Assembly (NCBI GenBank): GCA_016788205.1
Contig: JAEUTA010000031.1
Location: 168,576 to 232,575, forward strand
Source of the DNA: Flavobacteriales bacterium
GTDB taxonomy: Bacteria > Bacteroidota > Bacteroidia > Flavobacteriales_F > PHOS-HE28
Reading direction: 5' to 3'
Length of the DNA stretch: 64,000 nt
Both the position numbers and the translations under genes were made by a program. The notes below the pieces were generated by a model. It was not told the origin of the DNA, searched no databases, and saw nothing but the letters and a program-made list of their open reading frames with translations. Positions 53,779 through 62,030 of the stretch are shown one piece after another (the first letter of the stretch is position 1; every line of letters starts with the position of its first letter).

Positions 53779-55221
53779 ATGGAACAGTTGCTCAACCTGA
53801 TCGATGGCACCCTGCGGCCCGCGACCGGCGGTGGATGGCTGGATGTGCATGCCCCCGCCACCGGGCAGGTCTACGCCCGGATCCCCGATTCCGACGAAAG
53901 CGATGTGAACGCCGCGGTGGAGGCCGCACACCGGGCCTTTCCCGCTTGGAACTCCCTGGGACGTGAAGGCAGAAGCGACGTGTTGTTGAAACTGGCCCAA
54001 CTGATCGAGGATGACCTGGAGGGTTTCGTGAGCGATGAATCGCGCGACAACGGCAAGCCGCTCTCCCTGGCCCGCCGCGTGGACATCCCCCGCGCCATCG
54101 CCAATTTCAGGTTCTTCGCCACCGCCATCCTGCACTTCCCCAGCGAAGCACACGTGATGGACGACGTGGCGGTGAACTACACCGATCGGCAACCCTTCGG
54201 CGTGGCCGGCTGCATCAGCCCGTGGAACCTGCCGCTGTATCTCTTCACCTGGAAGATCGCACCGGCGCTGGCTGCGGGGAATTGCGTGGTGGCCAAGCCG
54301 AGCGAGATCACACCCCTCACCGCCTATCGGCTGAGCACGCTTTGCGATAAAGCCGGTGTTCCGCCCGGTGTGCTCAACATCATTCACGGCTTGGGCCCCA
54401 AGGTGGGCGCTGCGATCACCGCTCACCCGCGGATCCCCGCCATCTCGTTCACCGGAGGCACACGTACCGGGGCCGAGATCGCACGTGTGGCCGCACCCAT
54501 GTTCAAGAAACTGAGCCTTGAACTGGGCGGCAAGAACCCCGTGCTCGTGTTCGCTGACTGCGACTTCGATGCGATGTTGAAGACCACCGTGCGCAGCAGC
54601 TTCACCAATCAGGGACAGATCTGTTTGTGCGGGTCGCGCATCCTCGTGGAACGCTCCATCTATGCGCGTTTCCGCGAAGCGTTCGTAGAGCGTGTGAAGG
54701 CCCTGCGTGTGGGGGATCCCAGCCAGGACAGCAGCGACCTGGGCGCCGTGGTGAGCAGAGACCATATGGAGAAAGTGCTCGGCTACGTCGACCTGGCCAA
54801 GAGCGAGGGTGGCACCGTGCTCTGCGGTGGCCATCGCGTAGAGCTGGATGGCGCTTTGAAGAGCGGATGGTACATCGCACCCACGGTGATCGAAGGCGTG
54901 GGACCGGAATGCCGCACGAATCAGGAAGAGATCTTCGGACCGGTGGTCACCCTGCAGCCGTTCGACGATGAGGCCCAGGCGCTGGCTCTCGCGAACGCCA
55001 CGCCCTACGGACTGGCCAGCGTGGTTTGGACGAGCGATGTGCAGCGAACCCATCGCGTGGCGCGGGCACTGCAAGCCGGCATCGTGTGGGTGAACTGCTG
55101 GATGGTGCGCGATCTGCGGACGCCGTTCGGCGGCGTGAAGCAGAGCGGTGTGGGCCGTGAAGGCGGTGTTGAGGCCCTGCGGTTCTTCACCGAAGCGAAG
55201 AACGTCTGCATCAAGCTCTGA
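53779..55221 (+). CDS. nbaE: 2-aminomuconate-6-semialdehyde dehydrogenase-type ALDH
   Basis: NAD-dependent aldehyde dehydrogenase of 480 residues. Catalytic Asn in CISPWNLPLYLFTWKIAP, catalytic Glu in LELGGKNP and catalytic Cys in NQGQICLCGSR are present. The segment PLYLFTWKIAPALAAGNCVV is typical of the ALDH8A1/AMSDH/2-hydroxymuconic semialdehyde dehydrogenase subgroup. It should oxidise 2-aminomuconate semialdehyde to 2-aminomuconate, following the ACMS decarboxylase encoded at 41 kb. The C-terminal PFGGVKQSGVGREGG is intact. ATG 53779 is chosen because a -7 box lies 6 nt before it. Subgroup assignment rests on sequence by eye, so other semialdehyde substrates are possible. Confidence 0.9.
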   Translation: MEQLLNLIDGTLRPATGGGWLDVHAPATGQVYARIPDSDESDVNAAVEAAHRAFPAWNSLGREGRSDVLLKLAQLIEDDLEGFVSDESRDNGKPLSLARRVDIPRAIANFRFFATAILHFPSEAHVMDDVAVNYTDRQPFGVAGCISPWNLPLYLFTWKIAPALAAGNCVVAKPSEITPLTAYRLSTLCDKAGVPPGVLNIIHGLGPKVGAAITAHPRIPAISFTGGTRTGAEIARVAAPMFKKLSLELGGKNPVLVFADCDFDAMLKTTVRSSFTNQGQICLCGSRILVERSIYARFREAFVERVKALRVGDPSQDSSDLGAVVSRDHMEKVLGYVDLAKSEGGTVLCGGHRVELDGALKSGWYIAPTVIEGVGPECRTNQEEIFGPVVTLQPFDDEAQALALANATPYGLASVVWTSDVQRTHRVARALQAGIVWVNCWMVRDLRTPFGGVKQSGVGREGGVEALRFFTEAKNVCIKL

Positions 55222-55345
55222 AGGCTCCGGTGCGCGGCGTCCGTTGGCTCTTCATCCCATTGGTGAAGAACCAACCGAAACGCTGATCGAACCAGGCTTG
55301 GAACCGATCGAAGCGCTGGAGAAGGAAGTGCAGCAAGGAGAACAT
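55211..55345 (-). CDS. Small protein with FGWFFTNGMK motif
   Basis: A 44-residue frame beginning MFSLLHFLLQRFDRFQAWF and containing DQRFGWFFTNGMKSQ. Small Bacteroidota proteins ending in a GWFFTNGxK motif are familiar from flavobacterial genomes by recollection; their role is unknown. It is antisense to the last 11 nt of the dehydrogenase gene and lies in an otherwise empty spacer of about 217 nt. An amphipathic, Phe/Arg-rich helix suggests membrane association. Without a homology search this is tentative. Confidence 0.5.
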   Translation of the reverse strand: MFSLLHFLLQRFDRFQAWFDQRFGWFFTNGMKSQRTPRTGAFRA

Positions 55346-55438
55346 CGTGGCAGGTGTTGTCCCTACAACTGTGCCACATGCGCGATCAGTATCCCGGGCG
55401 GAACATTCCACCCCACCAACCTTGGGAAGCCGATCGTA

Positions 55439-56500
55439 CTAGATCACCGCTTCGAGCACCGCGAACGGGCCGTACGCGCTTTCCGATCGCGTCATCTTCA
55501 ATGGCGCCGAACTGCTCCGGGCCAATTCGATAAGCCCCAGTTGCATGGTGTCCGAGCTCTCCACGCGGCCCAGCAGGATATCGCGGTACCGGCGTTGCAA
55601 GCCTTGCGGGTCCAACGCCATCACTTGTTCCATGGCCGTGACCAGGCGCTGCATGGCGGCCTCAGCCAGCGGTGTACCAACGACCAGCGCCGTGCGAGGA
55701 CCCGCTCGTCGGAAGAGGACCATGGGCCCCTCACCGGACGTACCCAGGTTCTCCAACAGCTCGGAGGTGGCCAGGTAGGCCCGTGTGCGCACATCGGAAC
55801 GGCCGGTATCATCGTCCATGTCACGCTCGATGATGCGTAGGATCGCCTCTTGTTCGCCCGCCGCCGAGCGCCCACGACCCAGCACGGCGATATCATGCTC
55901 CACCACCGCCTTGTGTATCCGAAAGATCTCTTCCACCTCGCCTCGCCAGGCGCCCCCCTTGCCCACCAGCACCTGTAGACCGAACAAACGGAACGAGTCA
56001 TCGATCGTGGCGAACCCATGACGCAAGGGGTGTCCTGATCGACGGGCCATCTCGATGAGGCCCAACCCGGCGCCACCACGTTCGGTGCGTTCCTCACTTT
56101 GAAGGCCACGCAGGAACACCTGTTTCATCTGCTGGACGTCCAGTGCGCGAAGTTTCTCAAGGCTGGAGGAGAGCGGGGCCACCGCTGATGCCGCCACGGC
56201 ATTCATGGCGGAAACCTCGTGCTGCGCCCCCGTGCTGCGCAACAGGAACAGGCTCCGACCCTGTCGCTGCGTGCTGTCGTTGATGGGCGTTCGATGCCGC
56301 ACGATGTTCTGGTAGGCCTCCACCATGATGAAGCCCAGCTTGCTGCGAACGGTCTTGTCGGCCCCCTCGCGCTCCAGGTACTCTTCGCCCAAGCTGATGA
56401 GGCGCGCCGTATGCTCATCGTGGAATTTCCCGCTGTACAGGAAGGTGAGCCTGTCCCCCGCGAAGGACTGGTAGAGGGCTTGAACAGCGGCCTGGTCCAT
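55439..56500 (-). CDS. SiaB-like (DUF6272) protein with two tandem modules
   Basis: Cytoplasmic 353-residue protein. The first half has SiaB/DUF6272 features: LYSGKFHDEHTARLISLGEEY, FIMVEAYQNIVRH (ATPase-like N-box) and GGAGLGLIEMARRSG. The second half repeats the plan: FRIHKAVVEHDIAVLGR..., SELLENLGTSGEG and DTMQLGLIELARSSSAP. In Pseudomonas SiaB is a kinase that phosphorylates SiaC in a c-di-GMP switch. The second copy lacks a good glycine motif (QLGLIELAR instead of GAGLGLIEMAR), so it may be a degenerate or regulatory module. No SiaC gene is adjacent. It is divergent from the polyphosphate kinase gene. Confidence 0.75.
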   Translation of the reverse strand: MDQAAVQALYQSFAGDRLTFLYSGKFHDEHTARLISLGEEYLEREGADKTVRSKLGFIMVEAYQNIVRHRTPINDSTQRQGRSLFLLRSTGAQHEVSAMNAVAASAVAPLSSSLEKLRALDVQQMKQVFLRGLQSEERTERGGAGLGLIEMARRSGHPLRHGFATIDDSFRLFGLQVLVGKGGAWRGEVEEIFRIHKAVVEHDIAVLGRGRSAAGEQEAILRIIERDMDDDTGRSDVRTRAYLATSELLENLGTSGEGPMVLFRRAGPRTALVVGTPLAEAAMQRLVTAMEQVMALDPQGLQRRYRDILLGRVESSDTMQLGLIELARSSSAPLKMTRSESAYGPFAVLEAVI

Positions 56501-56516
56501 TGCGGCAGGGGTCGGC

Positions 56517-56524
56517 CAAATATA
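56517..56524 (-). promoter_or_regulatory. -7 box TATATTTG of the SiaB-like gene
   Basis: Exact TAnnTTTG match, 16 nt before the start at 56500. It lies back-to-back with the box of the ppk gene (56562-56569) in a 75-nt divergent spacer. Confidence 0.55.
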
Positions 56525-56561
56525 GCCGCCTACCCTTCCCGTGCTCCCATGCAGCGGCGGC

Positions 56562-56569
56562 TAACTTCG
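56562..56569 (+). promoter_or_regulatory. -7 box TAACTTCG of the HD-PPK1 gene
   Basis: TAnnTTCG match ending 6 nt before the ATG at 56576. It supports that start; an in-frame ATG at 56549 lies upstream of the box. Confidence 0.45.
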
Positions 56570-56575
56570 CCGACC

Positions 56576-59263
56576 ATGATCTCGGAGGACCTGCTCGAAC
56601 GCGCCCGCCTGCATGTACGCCGCTGGTTCGCACGGCGCATACCGCGCTCCATGTGCTTCCACGACCTGGAACACACCCTCACCGTTACCCGCACCGCACG
56701 GGCCATCGGACAGGCGATGAAGGTGGGGTCGGCTGAACTGGATCTGCTGGAACTGGCCGCCTTGTTCCACGATACCGGATATGCCCTCGCTTATGCCGGT
56801 CACGAAGAACGCAGTGCCGAACTGGCCGAGGATTTCCTCCGCCGCAACGGAGCCAGTGCCGCCGACATCGCCCGGGTAAAAGGCTTGATCCTCGCTACCC
56901 GGATGAGGACCACTCCGCGCACGGTCCTACAACAGGTGCTGCGTGATGCCGATTCCGCCAAGGCCGGACAGGTGGATTTCATCGAGAAGAGCGAATTGCT
57001 GCGCAAGGAGCTCGAGAGCCTCACGCGCAAACGGATCCCGGCACCGGTATGGCTCGCCGAGAACCTGGCCTACCTGGAACATCATCGCTTCTTCACCGCT
57101 CATGCCCGCCATCGTTACGCGAAGCAGAAGGCCATCAACCTGGCCGCCCTGCGTCAACGGTCTGCGGTGCCGAAGAAGGAACGCACACCGCTGCCCAAGG
57201 CCGTGGAGCGCTTCTTCGACCGCGACCTGAGCTGGCTCTCGTTCAACGACCGTGTGTTGCAGGAAGCGAAGGATAAGACGGTCCCGCTATTGGAACGCAT
57301 CAAATTCCTTGCGATCTACTCCAGCAACCTCGACGAGTTCTACCGCGTTCGTGTGGCATCCCTGCGCAGCCTCACCAAGCTGAAGAAGGTGGATCGCACA
57401 GCACTGGACGTGACCCCGGAGAAGCGCGTGGAGCGCATCAACCGGAAGGCCATCGCCCAACAGATGGAATTCGGCAAGCTCTATCGTGAGGAGCTTCTTC
57501 CGGCGCTGGCGCGCAATGGCATCCGCATCCTCAGCGAAAAGCAACTTTCCAAGAGCCAGTACGCCTTCGTGCAGGCTTACTTCACCGAACGCGTGGCGCC
57601 GGTCATCCACACGGCCACCGTGCGCGCGGGCAACGCCCCTTTCATCGAAGACCGCAAGTTGTACTTCGCCTGCCGCGTGAAACCGAAGGGCAAGAACAAG
57701 GCGAAGGAACGCATCGTCCTGGTGAACATCCCGAGCGATGACCTCGGCCGATTCCTCACCCTTCCAGCAACGCGCGGCCGCACCGACCTGATCTACTTGG
57801 ACGATGTGATGCGCCTTTGCCTGGGCGGCCTCTTCACCGGCTATAAGATGACCGAGTGCCACGCGATCAAACTCTCGCGTGACGCCGAGCTCTACCTGGA
57901 CGAGGAGTACGTGGGCAATGTGAAGGACAAGGTGCGTAAGAGCCTGCGTAAACGAAGTACCGGCGTGCCGTCGCGTTTCCTCTACGATTCCACCATGCCC
58001 GCCCCCACCCTGCGATCATTGCGCGACCTGCTCGGCCTTGCGAAGCAGGATCTGATCGCAGGCGGCCGTTACCATCACTTCAGCGATCTGATGAAGCTGC
58101 CGGTGAAAGGGCACAAGGAGCTCCGCGAACCTTCCTGGCGCACGGTGGACGACCCTGTGACCAACAACGGCAAGAGCACCTTCACTGCGTTGAAACGCGG
58201 CGATGTGTTCTGGCATTTCCCCTACCACGACTTCGGTAATGTGGTGCGCTGGCTGCAACAGGCCGCACAGGACAAGGCGGTGCAGCACATCGCCATCACG
58301 CTCTATCGCGTGGCCGACAACTCCGAGGTTTGTGGTGCGTTGATCGATGCCCTGCAACGCGGCAAGAAGGTCACCGTTTTCGTGGAAGTGCAGGCCCGGT
58401 TCGATGAGCGGGCCAACCTTTTCTGGGGAGAGGCCTTGGAAAAGGCTGGCGCGGCGGTGCTGTACAGCTACGAGAACCTGAAGGTGCATTGCAAACTGTG
58501 CATGATCGAACGCCGCGAAGCCGGCCGCACGGTACGATACGCCTACCTGGGCACAGGCAACTTCAACGAGCGCACCTCGCGCATCTATGCGGACATGGCT
58601 TTGCTGACCGCCCAACCTGCCATCACTCGCGAAGTGGCCCAAGTGTTCGCCCACCTCAACGACCGCAACCACAGGCCAGAGGTCTCCCAACTGCTGTTAG
58701 CCCCCCTCACCCTGCGTGGTCGCCTGGAGGCCTGTATCGACAAAGAGATCGAGCGCGCGCTCCTGGGACAACGGGCCGAGATCCTGCTGAAGTTGAACAG
58801 TCTGGAGGATCGTGCGTTGATCCGCAAGCTGTACGATGCAAGTAACGCGGGGGTGCGGATCCGGCTCATCGTCCGCGGCATCTGTTGTCTGGTGCCGGGC
58901 ATCGAAGGGCTCAGCAGCAACATCGAGGTCATCAGCATCGTGGACCGCTATCTGGAACACACTCGGGTGTATGCCTTCCACAACGGCGGCAAGTCTGTGG
59001 TACTGCTCTCGTCCGCCGATTGGATGGGGCGCAACCTGGACCGTCGCATCGAAGTGGGATTCCCTGTGAATGATGTAGGCCTGCAACGGCAGGTGCTGGA
59101 GCTGATGGAGGTCCAGTGGAACGATCGGATGAAAGCACGCCGGATCGATGCGCTACAGACGAACCCCTATCGTAGTGAACGTCGGGAACCGAGAACGCGC
59201 GCCCAAGCCGTGACACACGAATACTTGAAGAAGGCTGCCTTGCGGAAGCCATCGCGCCGGTAG
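56576..59263 (+). CDS. ppk1: Polyphosphate kinase 1 with N-terminal HD domain
   Basis: The 895-residue protein is a fusion. Residues 1-about 195 form an HD phosphohydrolase domain (H33 in FHDLEHTLTV, H65-D66 in LAALFHDTGYA, H76 and D126 in RDADSAKAG). Residues from about 205 (RFFDRDLSWLSFNDRVLQEA) are a complete PPK1. The autophosphorylated His is in LKVHCKLCMIE, followed by YLGTGNFNERTSRIYADMALLTA. The second catalytic His is in YLEHTRVYAFHNGGK. PPK1 polymerises ATP gamma-phosphate into polyphosphate. HD domains hydrolyse nucleotide or other phosphate esters. All main motifs of both parts appear intact. There is no frameshift or stop between them. Confidence 0.93.
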   Translation: MISEDLLERARLHVRRWFARRIPRSMCFHDLEHTLTVTRTARAIGQAMKVGSAELDLLELAALFHDTGYALAYAGHEERSAELAEDFLRRNGASAADIARVKGLILATRMRTTPRTVLQQVLRDADSAKAGQVDFIEKSELLRKELESLTRKRIPAPVWLAENLAYLEHHRFFTAHARHRYAKQKAINLAALRQRSAVPKKERTPLPKAVERFFDRDLSWLSFNDRVLQEAKDKTVPLLERIKFLAIYSSNLDEFYRVRVASLRSLTKLKKVDRTALDVTPEKRVERINRKAIAQQMEFGKLYREELLPALARNGIRILSEKQLSKSQYAFVQAYFTERVAPVIHTATVRAGNAPFIEDRKLYFACRVKPKGKNKAKERIVLVNIPSDDLGRFLTLPATRGRTDLIYLDDVMRLCLGGLFTGYKMTECHAIKLSRDAELYLDEEYVGNVKDKVRKSLRKRSTGVPSRFLYDSTMPAPTLRSLRDLLGLAKQDLIAGGRYHHFSDLMKLPVKGHKELREPSWRTVDDPVTNNGKSTFTALKRGDVFWHFPYHDFGNVVRWLQQAAQDKAVQHIAITLYRVADNSEVCGALIDALQRGKKVTVFVEVQARFDERANLFWGEALEKAGAAVLYSYENLKVHCKLCMIERREAGRTVRYAYLGTGNFNERTSRIYADMALLTAQPAITREVAQVFAHLNDRNHRPEVSQLLLAPLTLRGRLEACIDKEIERALLGQRAEILLKLNSLEDRALIRKLYDASNAGVRIRLIVRGICCLVPGIEGLSSNIEVISIVDRYLEHTRVYAFHNGGKSVVLLSSADWMGRNLDRRIEVGFPVNDVGLQRQVLELMEVQWNDRMKARRIDALQTNPYRSERREPRTRAQAVTHEYLKKAALRKPSRR

Positions 59264-59610
59264 TGCGTGCCAGCGGAAGCGGAATGGATGGGAGGGGAGA
59301 GCTGCCCTACCTACCTTGTCGAGACGAGGTTCCTAGCAGGTCCTGAGTGTTCCGAATACCCGCCCTCCTCGCTCCCTCCATAGCCTTCAATGAACGTTGA
59401 TCGCCTCAACTCCTCCAGCCACAGGGACAAGGACCAAGGGCATCCTTCGTACTGATCGGGGGCAAAGATGGCGTGCGCCCATCGCTGTGAGGACTTAGGC
59501 ATAAGTTGCTTATCAACAGGGTTTTACACCACTGTCAACGATGCCGACGGATGCTCCGAACCAAGCGATGGAGGCACTGTTTTCGAATGATAAGTGACCG
59601 GCCAATGAAA
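59264..59610. other. 347-nt spacer after ppk1
   Basis: No gene with support. A 63-codon frame on the minus strand (59311-59502) lacks a recognisable family and was not called. The region has no strong hairpin until the tRNA-associated terminators begin at 59611. Confidence 0.45.
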
Positions 59611-59635
59611 AGGGCGGTTCTTTTGGAACCGCCTT
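59611..59635 (-). terminator. Rho-independent terminator downstream of the tRNA remnant
   Basis: On the minus strand GGCGGTTC-loop-GAACCGCC (8 bp plus flanking A/T and G-U pairs, loop CAAAA), followed by CCTTTTC. It lies beyond the tRNA-like remnant in the direction of tRNA transcription. Confidence 0.7.
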
Positions 59636-59639
59636 CCTG

Positions 59640-59703
59640 TGAAGGATAGGAACCGAACCGAGAATCTACCCCGCACCCATGCGGGACGCGCTGGCCAGCT
59701 ATG
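59640..59703 (-). pseudogene. Possible tRNA remnant between two terminators
   Basis: Minus-strand sequence has a tRNA-like order. It has a D-arm-like AGCTGGCCAGCGCG that matches the tRNA-Ala D region, an anticodon-arm-like hairpin CCCGC-ATGGGT-GCGGG with a 6-nt loop, and a T-arm-like TCTCGGTTCGGTTCC whose stem does not pair. No acceptor stem can be drawn. It sits directly downstream of tRNA-Ala and its terminator. It may be a decayed duplicate tRNA; chance similarity is possible. Confidence 0.35.
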
Positions 59704-59712
59704 GAAAAGAAA

Positions 59713-59738
59713 AAGGGCGGCCCAGCTGGACCGCCCTT
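59713..59738 (-). terminator. Rho-independent terminator of tRNA-Ala
   Basis: On the minus strand AAGGGCGGTCCA-GC-TGGGCCGCCCTT followed by TTTCTTTTCC. The one imperfect pair is a G-U on the minus strand but an A-C mismatch on the plus strand, which indicates that it works in the tRNA direction. Confidence 0.85.
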
Positions 59739-59741
59739 CAC

Positions 59742-59816
<75 letters not shown>

Positions 59817-59846
59817 ATCATTTCAACCGCCCTTTCGAACGGGACG

Positions 59847-59854
59847 CAAATGTA
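59847..59854 (-). promoter_or_regulatory. -7 box TACATTTG of tRNA-Ala
   Basis: Exact TAnnTTTG match on the minus strand, 30 nt before the mature tRNA 5' end, consistent with a short 5' precursor processed by RNase P. Confidence 0.6.
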
Positions 59855-59869
59855 GCAAAAGGCTCCGGC

Positions 59870-60856
59870 CTACCATGTGCTCAACCTCTCCCCTGCCAAC
59901 ACCTGCTCCACACGTGCCATGATATCCGGGGTTAGCTGATCCTGCGCCTCCACCGCTTTCAGATTCTCCTCCAATTGGGTCGTTCTGCTCGCCCCCAGCA
60001 TCACCGTGCTCACGCTGGGATTCTTCAAACACCAAGCAATAGCGAAGACAGGCAGGGAGAGGCCCAAGCCTGCAGCGAGTGTCTTCAACCCCTCCACTCT
60101 ATTCAATCGCGTCTCGTTCAGTTCGCGCTCTTTCAACCATTCCAAACCAGCCATGCGCAGGCGCGACGATGCATCGCCCTCCAGCGTGTGCTTGCCACTG
60201 AGGATGCCGCTGGCCAACGGGCTCCAGATGGTGGTTCCCAAACCCACGGTATCGTAGAGCGAAGCGAATTCACGCTCCACCTTCTCGCGGTGGAACATGT
60301 TGTATTGCGGTTGCTCCATCACCGGACCTATCAGGTGATTTTCCCTGGCGAAAGCGTGAGCTTCCTTGATCTCCGACGCACTCCACTCACTGGTTCCCCA
60401 GTACATCACCTTGCCTTGCATGATCAGCTGGTGCATGGTCCACACCGTTTCACCGATGGGCGTGTTGGGGTCGGGGCGGTGGCAAAAGAAGAGGTCGAGA
60501 TATTCCACCTGAAGGCGTTGCAAGGCCGCATGACAGGCTTCCACCACATGCTTGCGGTGCAGGCCCAGCTGGGTCGGTAGCTTTCCGCCGGAACCGAAGA
60601 AGACCTTGCTGCTCACCGTCCAGGTATCGCGCGGCCACTCCATCTTTTTCAAGATGCGGCCCATCACGCGCTCGCTCTCGCCACGCGCGTAGATCTCGGC
60701 GTTATCGAAGAAGTTGACGCCGTTGTCGTAGGCGGTCCTCATTAGCGCCTCGGCGGTGTCATCCGTGATCTGTTTGCCGAAGGTGAGCCAGGAGCCGAGT
60801 GAGAGTTCGGAGAGTTGCAGGCCGGAGTTTCCGAGACGGCGGTAACGCATGGTCAT
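59870..60856 (-). CDS. Aldo/keto reductase, potassium-channel beta-subunit type
   Basis: NADPH-dependent oxidoreductase of 328 residues. Catalytic tetrad: Asp in FFDNAEIYARGESE with the Tyr that follows, Lys in TVSSKVFFG and His in LFFCHRPDPNTP. The long C-terminal helix and SLGSWLTFGKQI, WGTSEWSASEI and TVMLGASRTTQLEENL are typical of the KCAB/YghZ-like branch. Likely reduces aldehydes or ketones; physiological substrate unknown. MTMRYRRLG (60856) starts 1 nt before the stop of the upstream gene, so they may be coupled; ATG 60850 is an alternative. Confidence 0.93.
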   Translation of the reverse strand: MTMRYRRLGNSGLQLSELSLGSWLTFGKQITDDTAEALMRTAYDNGVNFFDNAEIYARGESERVMGRILKKMEWPRDTWTVSSKVFFGSGGKLPTQLGLHRKHVVEACHAALQRLQVEYLDLFFCHRPDPNTPIGETVWTMHQLIMQGKVMYWGTSEWSASEIKEAHAFARENHLIGPVMEQPQYNMFHREKVEREFASLYDTVGLGTTIWSPLASGILSGKHTLEGDASSRLRMAGLEWLKERELNETRLNRVEGLKTLAAGLGLSLPVFAIAWCLKNPSVSTVMLGASRTTQLEENLKAVEAQDQLTPDIMARVEQVLAGERLSTW

Positions 60857-60857
60857 G

Positions 60858-61961
60858 TCAGTGGGCGATGATGAGCGGGATACGACAAAGCTGCGACCGT
60901 ACCCACACTTCAAGCAGATACTCGCCAGCAACGAGGTAGGGCAATTCAATGTTCCCATCATAGCCCACCGTTACGGTCGCTAGCAAAGCGCCGTTCAGGT
61001 CGAATATCGATGCAGGATGGGCCAAGTCGGCATCCTCCACATGGACGTGTTTATCCGCCGGAACCGGGAAGGTGTGTACAGCGTTCCCGGTGGAATTGCG
61101 ATCGACCACCGCCATCGGCAGCTGCAAACGCCACAAGGCTGGAGCATTCAACGCAGACCATTCGTTGCCGATGATCAACGAACTAGGCGTCTCGAACTCG
61201 ATGGCCTCGACCTGCAAGGGCGAAACGGTGATCGGATGATGTGTGGAGATCCCATCGAAGAAATGATGCTCATCGAGATCCCGCAGGGTCCACACGAACG
61301 GAGCATACCCCGCTTCGGTGTGCCCCAGCAGAGCGATGACGCCGGAGCCAGCCTCCCAAGCGGCACCAGTAACGAGTCCTTGCGTGTTGAACTCAGCCCG
61401 CCGGAGGGCCACGTGATCGCCTGGTGTGGCCGGCAAGGCATAGAGGTGCGTGTGCTCGTCCAACCAATTCTTGGTGAACAGAAAGATGGAATCGTCCATG
61501 GCGATCATGGCCTCACAATCCCAATTCGTGTCATCGTATGCCGGGGTGAAGTCGGACTGGTCAGCGTAGTGGAACGTGATGGTCTCCACCACCACTGCGG
61601 TGGTGGATGCCGTTAGCTCGCTCAACGGGAAACGATGGATGGCTAGGTCCGTTCGTGCACCAGCGTTGTTGCCGATGTCGCCCACGTAGAACCAGGTGCC
61701 GTCAGTGGTGATGTCCTCCCAATCGACGTTGGTGGCGTTGCTGAGCAAGACCTCCTGTAGGATCTGGCCGGTAGCTTGGTTGACTCGATAGATGGTGTTG
61801 CTGTTGTCGCTGTCCAAGCTGATCCACATGTCGTCACCCAAACGCAGGGCACCGCTCGTCTCGTTCAGCAAGGTCGGCAGCTCGGTCAGTAACTCGGGAG
61901 TGAGCGGTTGCGCACCGGCCACGAACGGGATTAGCAACAAGCCTGGGAAAAGACGCTTCAT
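60858..61961 (-). CDS. Secreted beta-propeller-like protein with sorting-like C-terminus
   Basis: Exported protein of 367 residues (signal MKRLFPGLLLIPFVAGAQP). The body (residues about 25-280) has repeated WISLDSDNSNTIYRVN, DITTDGTWFYVGDIGNNAG and HLYALPATPGDHVALRR motifs suggesting a beta-propeller of the SMP30/phytase-like kind. The end (VFDL-like SIFDLNGALLATVTV, ...GEYLLEVWVRSQLCRIPLI) has the shape of a type A T9SS sorting domain, somewhat diverged. Function unknown. The stop is 1 nt from the reductase start. Confidence 0.78.
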   Translation of the reverse strand: MKRLFPGLLLIPFVAGAQPLTPELLTELPTLLNETSGALRLGDDMWISLDSDNSNTIYRVNQATGQILQEVLLSNATNVDWEDITTDGTWFYVGDIGNNAGARTDLAIHRFPLSELTASTTAVVVETITFHYADQSDFTPAYDDTNWDCEAMIAMDDSIFLFTKNWLDEHTHLYALPATPGDHVALRRAEFNTQGLVTGAAWEAGSGVIALLGHTEAGYAPFVWTLRDLDEHHFFDGISTHHPITVSPLQVEAIEFETPSSLIIGNEWSALNAPALWRLQLPMAVVDRNSTGNAVHTFPVPADKHVHVEDADLAHPASIFDLNGALLATVTVGYDGNIELPYLVAGEYLLEVWVRSQLCRIPLIIAH

Positions 61962-62030
61962 GTGGGCTCTTCAGCGTGAAGTTCGCTTAATAGCGTGCGT
62001 TCCACAAAGCGCTTTCGCAACTTTGTTCGC

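Noticed and set aside
59311..59502. A 63-codon minus-strand frame in the spacer after ppk1
   Set aside because: No start context, no promoter box and no family seen; kept only as part of the spacer description.
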